Origin: Burkholderiales bacterium
GTDB lineage: Bacteria > Pseudomonadota > Gammaproteobacteria > Burkholderiales > Usitatibacteraceae
Length of the DNA stretch: 22,549 bases
Reading direction: 5' to 3'
NCBI GenBank assembly: GCA_026786225.1
Contig: JAJAYN010000153.1
Coordinates: 1 to 22,549 of the forward strand
Position 1 is the first letter of the stretch; every line of letters begins with the position of its first letter. The notes beneath the pieces are model-generated. The model was given only the letters and a program-made list of their open reading frames with translations, was not told the origin of the DNA and did not search any database. The position numbers and the translations under genes are program-made. Below are positions 14,116 through 20,714 of the stretch, piece after piece.

Positions 14116-15399
14116 TCAACCCATGAGCAAGCGCGGTAGCCACATCGAAAACGCGGGAACGTAGGTGACCAACAACAGTGCTGCCACCAATGCTGCATAA
14201 AAAGGCAGGATGGTGCGCATCACTTCGCCCACCGAGATGCCGCCAATGGCGCAGCCGATAAACTGCGTCGTGCCCACCGGGGGCGTGTTCAATCCCAACG
14301 CGCAATTGATCAGCATCACCATGCCGAATTGCACCGGGTCCATGCCGTACTGCATGGCAATTGGTAAAAAAATCGGTGTGCAGATCAGGATGGTGCTCGC
14401 CATGTCCATGAAGGTGCCAAGCAGGAACAAGATGAGATTGATGAGGAAAAAGATCATCCAAGGATTGGTCGAAACGGACGAGAGCATGGCACCGGTGAGA
14501 TCGGCCACCTGATACAGCGCCATCAGATATTGGAACATCGTCGATACGCCGATCAGCAGCAGCACCACGCCGGTTGTCTTGACCGCCCTGGCCGCTGCGA
14601 CCATGAATTTCTTCCATGTCATCGTCCGGTAGATGAAGAACGTCAGGATGATCGAGTACACCACCGCGACGGCCGCTGATTCGGTGGCCGTGAACACGCC
14701 CGAGAGAATGCCCGCCAGGATAATCACAATGATGAGCAAGCCGGGGGCGGCGGCGGCAAGCGATAGCCCAACCGCACTCCAGCCCGGGAAAATGCCTGCA
14801 GGGTAGCCGCGGTGAACGGCCACGGCGTACGCCGCCACCAACATGCAGATGGTCAGCACGATGGCCGGTACCACACCGGCCGCAATCAATGCACCGATGG
14901 AAACCTTGCCGCCTGCCGCCAGCGAATAGATGATCATGTTGTGGCTGGTCGGCATCAGTGCCCCCACCAGCGAGGCATGCGTGGTGACGTTTACCGCATA
15001 GTCGGCGTGGTAGCCCTCTTTCTTCATCATCGGGATCATGACCGAACCCATCGCCGATACGTCCGCCACGGGTGAACCTGATACGCCACCAAACAGCGTG
15101 CAGGCGACAACGTTGGACATGCCCAGCCCACCGCGGATGTGACCCACCAGGTTGCGCGCAAAATTGACGATCTTGTCGGCAATGCCGCCGTGAAGCATCA
15201 GTTCGCCGCTGAACACAAAAAACGGAATGGCCAGAAACGAGAAAATATTCATCCCGGACATCATTTGCTGGAACAGCACCGCGACCGGCAGGCCCTCATA
15301 AAGAATAGTGCAGATCGCCGACAGCCCAATCGCGAACGCCACTGGTACACCCAGAAGCAAAAATATGAGAAACGAAAGTCCCAGGATGGCTAGTTCCAT
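14116..15399 (-). CDS. dctM: TRAP transporter large permease subunit (DctM family)
   Basis: This is a 427-residue inner-membrane protein with about 11-12 hydrophobic segments along its whole length, the transport subunit of a tripartite ATP-independent periplasmic transporter. Family features include the start MELAILGLSFLIFLLLGVPVAFAIGL, the GVSGSPVADVSAMGSVMIP segment and the late GLNTPPVGTTQFIGCAI segment. It uses the sodium ion gradient together with a periplasmic binding protein. Its ATG overlaps the last ten bases of the small-subunit gene and has GGAG in that gene as ribosome binding site. The neighbouring uronate dehydrogenase and lactonase point to a hexuronate substrate, by context rather than from this sequence. 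Confidence 0.93.
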   Translation of the reverse strand: MELAILGLSFLIFLLLGVPVAFAIGLSAICTILYEGLPVAVLFQQMMSGMNIFSFLAIPFFVFSGELMLHGGIADKIVNFARNLVGHIRGGLGMSNVVACTLFGGVSGSPVADVSAMGSVMIPMMKKEGYHADYAVNVTTHASLVGALMPTSHNMIIYSLAAGGKVSIGALIAAGVVPAIVLTICMLVAAYAVAVHRGYPAGIFPGWSAVGLSLAAAAPGLLIIVIILAGILSGVFTATESAAVAVVYSIILTFFIYRTMTWKKFMVAAARAVKTTGVVLLLIGVSTMFQYLMALYQVADLTGAMLSSVSTNPWMIFFLINLILFLLGTFMDMASTILICTPIFLPIAMQYGMDPVQFGMVMLINCALGLNTPPVGTTQFIGCAIGGISVGEVMRTILPFYAALVAALLLVTYVPAFSMWLPRLLMG

Positions 15400-15920
15400 G
15401 CCGGCTCCACTTCCGACCCGTTCACCAACGCGATGAGATGCTCTATCGAAAAAAGGATGATCAGCACACCCGAGATGACCAGCGGCACGTAGCGCACCGC
15501 CTCGGAGAGATTGATATTGGCAAGTTTGTAAGGGGCCACGGACACGCCGAGAATCCAGCCGTTGTAGACCATTGCCCCGCCGAAGATGGCAACCAGAACA
15601 TGGATCACCATTTCAATCTTGGTGCGCGGCCCATCCGGAAGCAGAACCAGCAGCGACTCCATACCGATGTGTCCGGCATCGCGCACGCCTGCTGCGGCGC
15701 CGATCAGTGTGACGTAAAGGATTAGCACCAGCGCGAGATTCTCCGCCCAGGTGGGGCTGTCGTTAAGCACATAGCGACCGAACACCTGATAGGCAACGAT
15801 GGCCACAATCACGAATAGTCCCGCCACGGAAAAATACATGCCGTATCTGGCCATGCATGCATTCATGCGCGTAAAGCGGTTCGGTGGCCGCTTGTGCGCA
15901 TGGCTGGACGATGTTGTCAT
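15390..15920 (-). CDS. dctQ: TRAP transporter small permease subunit (DctQ family)
   Basis: This 176-residue protein has four predicted transmembrane helices (about 26-48, 62-82, 103-125 and 147-167). It has the DctQ signature around the second helix: FGRYVLNDSPTWAENLALVLILYVTLIGAA, split by short loops, followed by GVRDAGHIGME. It pairs with the large subunit in the membrane. The start has only a weak purine stretch (AAGAAAGACAAGA). It begins 50 bases after the binding-protein gene and overlaps the large-subunit gene by ten bases, the standard dctPQM order. Confidence 0.9.
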   Translation of the reverse strand: MTTSSSHAHKRPPNRFTRMNACMARYGMYFSVAGLFVIVAIVAYQVFGRYVLNDSPTWAENLALVLILYVTLIGAAAGVRDAGHIGMESLLVLLPDGPRTKIEMVIHVLVAIFGGAMVYNGWILGVSVAPYKLANINLSEAVRYVPLVISGVLIILFSIEHLIALVNGSEVEPAWN

Positions 15921-15970
15921 TCTTGTCTTTCTTTATGATCGGGAGTGCTGCACGTAAAAATCGAAGGACT

Positions 15971-16969
15971 TTATTTCGACTCCTGAATGCGCTGCACAAG
16001 TTCTTTCAGTTTCGGGGTGTTGGCGAACTTTGCGTAGACAGGTTTCATCGCATCGATGAACTCCTGGCGATTGGATACTGCCGATGTTTGCGTTCCGGAT
16101 TTCTCGACGAATTTGCGCGACCGAATCTCGCGTTCATCCCAGAGGTTGCGCATATAGGGAACGGAATCCTTGGCGGCTTTATGGATGAGGGCCTGGTCTT
16201 CCCTGGAGAGGGTGTCCCAGACTTTCTTGGAGAACACCAACACTTCTGGCGCCAGCGAATGTTCGGTCAAGCTGTAGTACTTCGCCGCTTCGAAGTGCCG
16301 CGATGATTCATACGACGGCCAGTTGTTTTCGGCGGCATCAACGATGCCGGTTTTGAGTGCGGTGTAAACCTCGCCGAAAGGCATTGGCGTCGGGTTGGCC
16401 CCCAGCGCTTCGATCATGGCGACGAACAGGTCCGACTGCTGCACGCGTACCTTCAGGCCTTTCATATCAGCGAGTGTCTTGATTGGTTTTTTCGCGGTAT
16501 AGAAAGAGCGCGAGCCGCTGTCGTAAAACGCGAGGCCTACCAAGCCCTGGGCTTCCATCGCCGCGAGAATGTCGTTGCCGACTGGGCCATCGAGCACTTT
16601 GCGCATGTGTTCTGTAGAGCGAAATACGAATGGCAGCACCGTGACGATGGTCTCGGGCACCACGCTGTTGAGCACGCCGACGTTGATGCGCATCATATCG
16701 AGACCGCCGATCTTCAACTGCTCGATGTTGTCCTTTTCGGTGCCTAAACTACCGGCAGGATAGACGCGCACGCCGAGCCTGCCCTTGGTCTGATCGCTGA
16801 GCAGTTTGCCCATTTGTTTCACTGCTGCAACGGTGGGGTAGTCTCCGGGATGTACATCGGCAGATCGAAAATCGCGCGCGCCAGCGCTGCTGGAAAGGAC
16901 TGCTATGACGAGAGCGCTTCCAACGAGTTGGACAAAATGACGAAGTGCGTAACCAAATTGAATTGACAT
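15971..16969 (-). CDS. dctP: TRAP transporter periplasmic binding protein (DctP family)
   Basis: This is a 332-residue secreted solute receptor. A signal peptide covers about residues 1-31 (hydrophobic core LVGSALVIAVLSSSAGA). The mature part has DctP landmarks: MMRINVGVLNSVVPE, the ligand-carboxylate-binding Arg in MKGLKVRVQQSD, and PMPFGEVYTALKTGIVDAAENN followed by WPSYES. The ATG at 16969 has GGAGGAG nine bases upstream; the frame runs nine residues further but without a matching site. Close relatives in uronate loci bind galacturonate or glucuronate, which fits udh and the lactonase upstream. The specificity is inferred from context. Confidence 0.93.
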   Translation of the reverse strand: MSIQFGYALRHFVQLVGSALVIAVLSSSAGARDFRSADVHPGDYPTVAAVKQMGKLLSDQTKGRLGVRVYPAGSLGTEKDNIEQLKIGGLDMMRINVGVLNSVVPETIVTVLPFVFRSTEHMRKVLDGPVGNDILAAMEAQGLVGLAFYDSGSRSFYTAKKPIKTLADMKGLKVRVQQSDLFVAMIEALGANPTPMPFGEVYTALKTGIVDAAENNWPSYESSRHFEAAKYYSLTEHSLAPEVLVFSKKVWDTLSREDQALIHKAAKDSVPYMRNLWDEREIRSRKFVEKSGTQTSAVSNRQEFIDAMKPVYAKFANTPKLKELVQRIQESK

Positions 16970-17045
16970 GCTAATTCTCCTCCAGTGATGAGACATCGTT
17001 CTTCAATTGAAGAACCCGGTCTGCTTTATTGATTACCGTGTTCCA

Positions 17046-17939
17046 CTACAAATATCCAAATTCTGCCTCCGCCAGACCCACGATGCCTGGTTGCAGCGCA
17101 AATACAGCGCCAGCCAGCGGCTGATCTATCAGATCGGTTTCATTTTGTGGTCGGATTGATGTGACGTACAAGGTGTCGAGGCGTGCGCCGCCAAATGCGC
17201 ACATGCTCGGCTTCTTGACCGGTAGCGAAATACTTCGGTCGAGCTTCCCTTCGGGTGTGAAGCGCAATAATTGGCCGGCGTCATTTGCACACGTCCAATA
17301 ACAGCCTTCCACATCGACAGCTGCACCATCCGGCCTGCCCGGGTGCAGGTTCATATCGACGAATACCCGACGATTACTTGGTATACCGGTTGCAATATCG
17401 TAATCAAACACCCAGATGAGCCGGGTTTTGGGATGCGAGTCCGATAAATACATGAGGTCTCCCGACGGCGACCAGGCCAAACCATTCTGTGTCAGCAGGC
17501 CCGTCTCGATGGGACTGCTCAGACCGCTGGTGGCGGTGTAGCGATACAGGCTGCCTACGGCGTGCGCTGCGGCCATATCCATATGCATCGTACCGGCCCA
17601 GAACCGACCCTGCCGGTCGCAGCGTCCGTCGTTGAAGCGCATATTCTGCATCGGTAAAACTGGCGCGGCCAATTGCGTTGCCGCGACGTCGCCAGCGGCC
17701 TGCAGTTTTAACGAATAGATGCCGTCTTCCATCCCGGCAATCACTGTCCCGTCATGGCCAAACGCGATACATGCGGCCATGGTGGTCGTGGTCCAGGTGT
17801 CGAGGAAACCTGTTTCGATCTGCAGGCGGCATATGCGCTTGCCCGGGATGTCGACCCAATACAACGCGGACTCGACCGCACGCCAGACCGGGCTTTCTCC
17901 CACCTTGTAGACGGGCTCTGTTAAGCGCTCGATCTTCAC
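17046..17939 (-). CDS. SMP-30/gluconolactonase/regucalcin-family lactonase
   Basis: This 297-residue six-bladed beta-propeller sugar lactonase has the metal-binding residues in place: E15 in VGESPVW, the Asn of MRFNDGRCDRQGRFWAGTM, the Asn of LLTQNGLAWSPSG and the Asp of MYLSDSHP. These enzymes open sugar-acid lactones with a divalent metal. Beside a uronate dehydrogenase the likely substrate is galactaro- or glucarolactone, giving galactarate or glucarate. The start is a GTG at 17939, six bases after the udh stop, with no clear Shine-Dalgarno sequence, so translation is probably coupled to udh. Length is normal and I see no defect. Confidence 0.88.
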   Translation of the reverse strand: MKIERLTEPVYKVGESPVWRAVESALYWVDIPGKRICRLQIETGFLDTWTTTTMAACIAFGHDGTVIAGMEDGIYSLKLQAAGDVAATQLAAPVLPMQNMRFNDGRCDRQGRFWAGTMHMDMAAAHAVGSLYRYTATSGLSSPIETGLLTQNGLAWSPSGDLMYLSDSHPKTRLIWVFDYDIATGIPSNRRVFVDMNLHPGRPDGAAVDVEGCYWTCANDAGQLLRFTPEGKLDRSISLPVKKPSMCAFGGARLDTLYVTSIRPQNETDLIDQPLAGAVFALQPGIVGLAEAEFGYL

Positions 17940-17945
17940 TATTGT

Positions 17946-18758
17946 TCAGTCGTCAAACGGCCCGGCGCAGACGAAGGCCCCGCCCTGAAAAATGCCGACG
18001 GGATTACTTGGGTCCAGCGGTGGATTCGCCGCTTCAACGCGCACGCGTTGCACATCGGAGGTGTCCTTCGGTTTGAAGCCCAAGTGCGCAGCTTTGCGAT
18101 TGTCCCACCACATCGTTGAATTGTCGGACGCGCCGAAGATCACCGTGTGGCCCGCGTTTGGTGCGAATAGCGCGCAACGAACCAGTTCGACCAAATCGTC
18201 GTAACTCAGGTAAGTGGCCAGCATGCGCCGGTCCTTGACGACCGGAAATGAGGAACCGATTCGCAGGCAGACGGTTTCAATGCCATAACGGTCGAAGTAA
18301 AACCGCGAGAGGTTTTCGCCAAAACACTTGCTTAGCCCGTAGAGCGTATCTGGCCGCATCGGCGAATCGACATCGATTTTTTCCGACTGCTTGTAAAAGC
18401 CAGTCACATGGTTCGAACTGGCAAACACGACGCGTTTGACGCCATGTTTGCGGACGGCCTCATACAAATTGAATACGCCAACGATGTTGGACTGCAGGAT
18501 CGGTTCAAAGCGATCCTCCAATGAGATGCCGCCGAAATGCGCAACCGCGTCCGAACCGCGCACGAGTTGATCTACTGCGTCTTTGTCGGCGAGATCGCAG
18601 GTGACGACTTCCTCCGCGGTATTGGCCGGTCCAACGTCAATCCTGTCCGACACTCTCAATACGTTCGCATATGGCAAAAGCCGTTCGCGAAGCACCTTCC
18701 CCAGTCCGCCACCCGCACCGGTCAGCAGCAAGCGTGAGTATTTTTGTTGGTCAATCAT
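17946..18758 (-). CDS. udh: Uronate dehydrogenase
   Basis: This is a 270-residue NAD-dependent short-chain (extended-type) dehydrogenase of the uronate dehydrogenase group, which oxidises D-galacturonate or D-glucuronate to the aldarolactone. It shows the Rossmann motif GAGGGLG (14-20), the substrate-side SSNHVTGFY (about 114-122), the catalytic YxxxK (Y140, K144 in YGLSKCFGE) and the late FGASDN/MWWDN segment typical of Udh. It is the first gene of the minus-strand uronate operon. Its promoter region (18824-18853) and a LacI-type palindrome at the expected start site lie about 50-95 bases upstream. The ribosome binding site is weak (GGTGA). Confidence 0.9.
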   Translation of the reverse strand: MIDQQKYSRLLLTGAGGGLGKVLRERLLPYANVLRVSDRIDVGPANTAEEVVTCDLADKDAVDQLVRGSDAVAHFGGISLEDRFEPILQSNIVGVFNLYEAVRKHGVKRVVFASSNHVTGFYKQSEKIDVDSPMRPDTLYGLSKCFGENLSRFYFDRYGIETVCLRIGSSFPVVKDRRMLATYLSYDDLVELVRCALFAPNAGHTVIFGASDNSTMWWDNRKAAHLGFKPKDTSDVQRVRVEAANPPLDPSNPVGIFQGGAFVCAGPFDD

Positions 18759-18807
18759 GGTTCACCGTTAATTGTCCGGGCGACCGCCGCGCAAACAGAA
18801 AAAGATA

Positions 18808-18821
18808 GGAAAACGTTTTCC
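18808..18821. promoter_or_regulatory. LacI-family operator O1, perfect palindrome
   Basis: GGAAAACGTTTTCC is a perfect 14-base palindrome with the central CG typical of LacI/GalR-family operators. It lies two bases after the -10 of the udh promoter, so it covers the predicted transcription start. Bound repressor would block initiation. Confidence 0.75.
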
Positions 18822-18823
18822 GC

Positions 18824-18853
18824 ATTTTGGTTGGCTCAGGTAATGCTTGTCAA
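18824..18853 (-). promoter_or_regulatory. Sigma-70-type promoter for udh
   Basis: On the minus strand there is a consensus TTGACA (18853-18848), 18 bases, then CAAAAT (18829-18824), which matches four of six -10 positions. Operator O1 follows directly. The predicted transcript has a roughly 60-base leader before udh. Confidence 0.55.
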
Positions 18854-19063
18854 GTGGAATCTCGCGCAGCGCCCGCAAACCAAGCCATCTTGTTACTCCC
18901 GCTAGACGGACAACTTGCACCTTCTGCCAACCGCAAGACTGGCAATCAATAGTAGAATAAAGGCGCAATCCAGCGTTTGAGGGGAATACTCGCCAGTCTG
19001 CAGTCAACAGGATCGCACTTGACGGCAGGCTCATGTCACATCACATTTGCGCGGCTTTCCGCC

Positions 19064-19077
19064 GGAAAACGTTTACT
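19064..19077. promoter_or_regulatory. LacI-family operator O2 at the regulator's own start
   Basis: GGAAAACGTTTACT matches O1 at 12 of 14 positions and ends one base before the regulator ATG, in the place of a ribosome binding site. It suggests autoregulation. A weak promoter may lie upstream (TTGACG at 19019, CACATT 17 bases on), but the -10 is poor. Confidence 0.6.
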
Positions 19078-19078
19078 G

Positions 19079-20119
19079 ATGAAAAACAAGCCCACCATCC
19101 GCGATGTTGCCGCCAAGGCCGGTGTTTCAATCGCCACCGTGTCGAAATTCATCAACGCCACGCAGCGTTTCACGGCGCCCGTTGAGCGAAAAATCCAGGC
19201 GGCAATTGACGAACTTCAGTATCACTCCAATCCGCTCGCACGCAGCATGATTACCGGCAAGACCGGTTCAGTCGGGGTTGCCATCCTTGACATCTCCAAT
19301 CCGCATTTCACCAGCATGGTAAAAGGTGCAAACCGTGTCGCGCTCGAGCATGGCTACAACCTGTTGTTTGTTGATACGGAAGAAAATCAGGCGCGCGAGG
19401 ACGAACTGCTGGGCGCGTTAAGCCGCCGGGTCGATGGATTGATTGTCAGTTCACGCATGCCCGAGGAGCAGATGGATAGAATCCTGGCGTTCGGCAAGCC
19501 GGTGGTATTTTCCGGTCGCCCGGCACCCGCTGGCGTGCCGAGCATCGGGATTGACGCTTACGCCGCCGCGTACATGATCGGCGAACTGTTGGTCAAACAG
19601 GGGCATCGCAATATCGCATATCTGGGTTTCGCACCAGCGCGTCCGGACATGGAGCGCATGCGCGGATTGAGCGAATGCCTTGAAGCACACGGTCTGTCAC
19701 TGGCACGGTTCGAGGTGCGCGGCCCGACATTGGTCGAAGGCGAACGCGTTTGCTCCTCCGTGATACTGCGTAAAGACAAGCCTGACGCGGTGGTTTGCTA
19801 TAACGACATGGTGGCGATCGGCTTCATGGGCGTTGCGAGATCGTTGGGTGTTTCCATTCCTGAAGATATGTCCGTTGTCGGCGTGGATAACATTGCCTTC
19901 GGTCGATTTACCAGCCCCGCACTGACGACGGTAGACACCCAGAGCGAGCGTCTGGGCGAGGAGGCGATGCGCTTGCTGATCCGTCAAATCGCGGGCGAGA
20001 ACCCGCCGGACATCGGCCACATGATGCTGGAGCCGCGCTTGGTGATGCGCGATTCCACCGCAGTGCGAACCCCGGTGCCGTTTCCACAAGCAACGCCGCC
20101 AAAGGCGCGTAAGCGCTGA
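19079..20119 (+). CDS. LacI/GalR-family transcriptional regulator
   Basis: This is a 346-residue repressor with the LacI N-terminal helix-turn-helix (TIRDVAAKAGVSIATVSKFIN, split at about residues 5-25), a hinge, and a periplasmic-binding-protein-like effector domain (about 60-335). The effector domain contains VGVAILDISNPHFTSMVKGA, NIAYLGFAP, DAVVCYNDMVAIGFM and SVVGVDNIAFGRF. I chose the ATG at 19079 because it places the helix-turn-helix at the very N-terminus, as in the family. The gene is divergent from udh and followed by a secreted-protein gene. Copies of one palindrome lie before all three, so it very probably controls them. The effector is likely a uronate or oligouronide, by context. 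Confidence 0.92.
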   Translation: MKNKPTIRDVAAKAGVSIATVSKFINATQRFTAPVERKIQAAIDELQYHSNPLARSMITGKTGSVGVAILDISNPHFTSMVKGANRVALEHGYNLLFVDTEENQAREDELLGALSRRVDGLIVSSRMPEEQMDRILAFGKPVVFSGRPAPAGVPSIGIDAYAAAYMIGELLVKQGHRNIAYLGFAPARPDMERMRGLSECLEAHGLSLARFEVRGPTLVEGERVCSSVILRKDKPDAVVCYNDMVAIGFMGVARSLGVSIPEDMSVVGVDNIAFGRFTSPALTTVDTQSERLGEEAMRLLIRQIAGENPPDIGHMMLEPRLVMRDSTAVRTPVPFPQATPPKARKR

Positions 20120-20178
20120 CCGCTACGCGGTGCCGTGCACAGTCGGATCGTGAGCGAAAAGATTGGATTATGAACAAC

Positions 20179-20198
20179 CGTCCCTGAGATCAGGGACG
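20179..20198 (+). terminator. Hairpin downstream of the LacI-type gene
   Basis: CGTCCCTGA, two bases, TCAGGGACG is a perfect 9-base-pair dyad about 60 bases after the regulator stop. In practice the loop would open to six bases. Only a weak T-rich stretch follows (GGATTTCTG), so intrinsic termination is plausible but not certain. Confidence 0.4.
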
Positions 20199-20333
20199 CT
20201 GGATTTCTGCTGCTGCAACCCGGCTGAGTCTCTCGACACTCAGTCTGGTCCAGCTGCCGGCGTGTTCGCGCGCCACTCGCGAGGTCTTCAGCGCTAACCC
20301 GGCATCGGGCATAACGAAAAAGGAGCGGTTCCG

Positions 20334-20347
20334 CGAAAACCTTTTCC
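20334..20347. promoter_or_regulatory. LacI-family operator-like site O3
   Basis: CGAAAACCTTTTCC matches the O1 palindrome at 12 of 14 positions, but the central CG is CC, so it may be a weak or auxiliary site. It lies about 250 bases upstream of O5, a distance that permits looping. Confidence 0.4.
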
Positions 20348-20395
20348 AATAAATTCGATAACACATCTTTTGTTAGGTAACTGTTTCCTTATTGC

Positions 20396-20409
20396 AGTAA
20401 ACGTTTTCT
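20396..20409. promoter_or_regulatory. LacI-family operator O4
   Basis: AGTAAACGTTTTCT keeps the central AAACGTTT and matches O1 at 11 of 14 positions; its complement (AGAAAACGTTTACT) is almost O2. It lies 178 bases upstream of the secreted-protein transcription start region. Confidence 0.55.
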
Positions 20410-20482
20410 TTTACAAAATCTTGCCTGTCGGCGCATGGGCGTCGACGCGAATACAATTGCTAAAAATAAAATTATATACAAG

Positions 20483-20507
20483 TATATCAAGTACTTAAGT
20501 TGATATA
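20483..20507. promoter_or_regulatory. AT-rich inverted repeat TATATCAA-N9-TTGATATA
   Basis: The 8-base arms are perfect complements. A second overlapping dyad, ATATAC-AA-GTATAT, lies at 20474-20487. It is unlike the LacI-type site, so it may bind a second regulator or form an upstream promoter element about 50 bases before the -35. Confidence 0.4.
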
Positions 20508-20556
20508 TTGTTAGAGGCAGCATCTTTGCGACGCTGAAATACTTGAAAATAGTAGA

Positions 20557-20585
20557 TTGACACGCAAGCGCAAATTGGATAAATT
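20557..20585 (+). promoter_or_regulatory. Sigma-70-type promoter for the secreted-protein gene
   Basis: A consensus TTGACA (20557-20562), a 17-base spacer and TAAATT (20580-20585, four of six -10 matches) sit directly before operator O5. The layout mirrors that of the udh promoter. Confidence 0.65.
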
Positions 20586-20586
20586 A

Positions 20587-20600
20587 GAAAAACGTTTCCC
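20587..20600. promoter_or_regulatory. LacI-family operator O5 over the transcription start
   Basis: GAAAAACGTTTCCC matches the O1 palindrome at 12 of 14 positions and starts two bases after the -10, covering the expected start of transcription. Confidence 0.65.
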
Positions 20601-20714
20601 TTGCGGTTGCAGTCAACACAAGTATTCAGTAGAAATTGCCCCTGAATTTCGCGTCATTGAACGACCCGGGAAACACGAACATTTTTCTTGATCGATACGC
20701 TTTCGCTGAGGACC

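Larger units (their letters stand above)
18759..19078. other. 320-base divergent control region between udh and the lacI-type gene
   Basis: There is no gene here. The region holds the udh promoter, a perfect LacI-type palindrome near udh and a second copy abutting the regulator start, all listed separately. The regulator's reading frame stays open back to 18977, but that extension lies upstream of the helix-turn-helix and does not look like protein sequence. Confidence 0.7.
20120..20714. other. 595-base regulatory region before the secreted-protein gene
   Basis: I see no gene on either strand here. The first part has hairpins behind the regulator gene, the middle is strikingly AT-rich (about 20450-20515), and the region holds three LacI-type operator copies, an AT-rich inverted repeat and a good promoter, listed separately. 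The leader from the promoter to the ATG is about 120 bases. Confidence 0.65.

Noticed and set aside
18977..19078. 34-residue N-terminal extension of the LacI-type regulator
   Set aside because: The frame is open, but the helix-turn-helix of this family begins at the N-terminus, and the extension overlaps the operator and control region.
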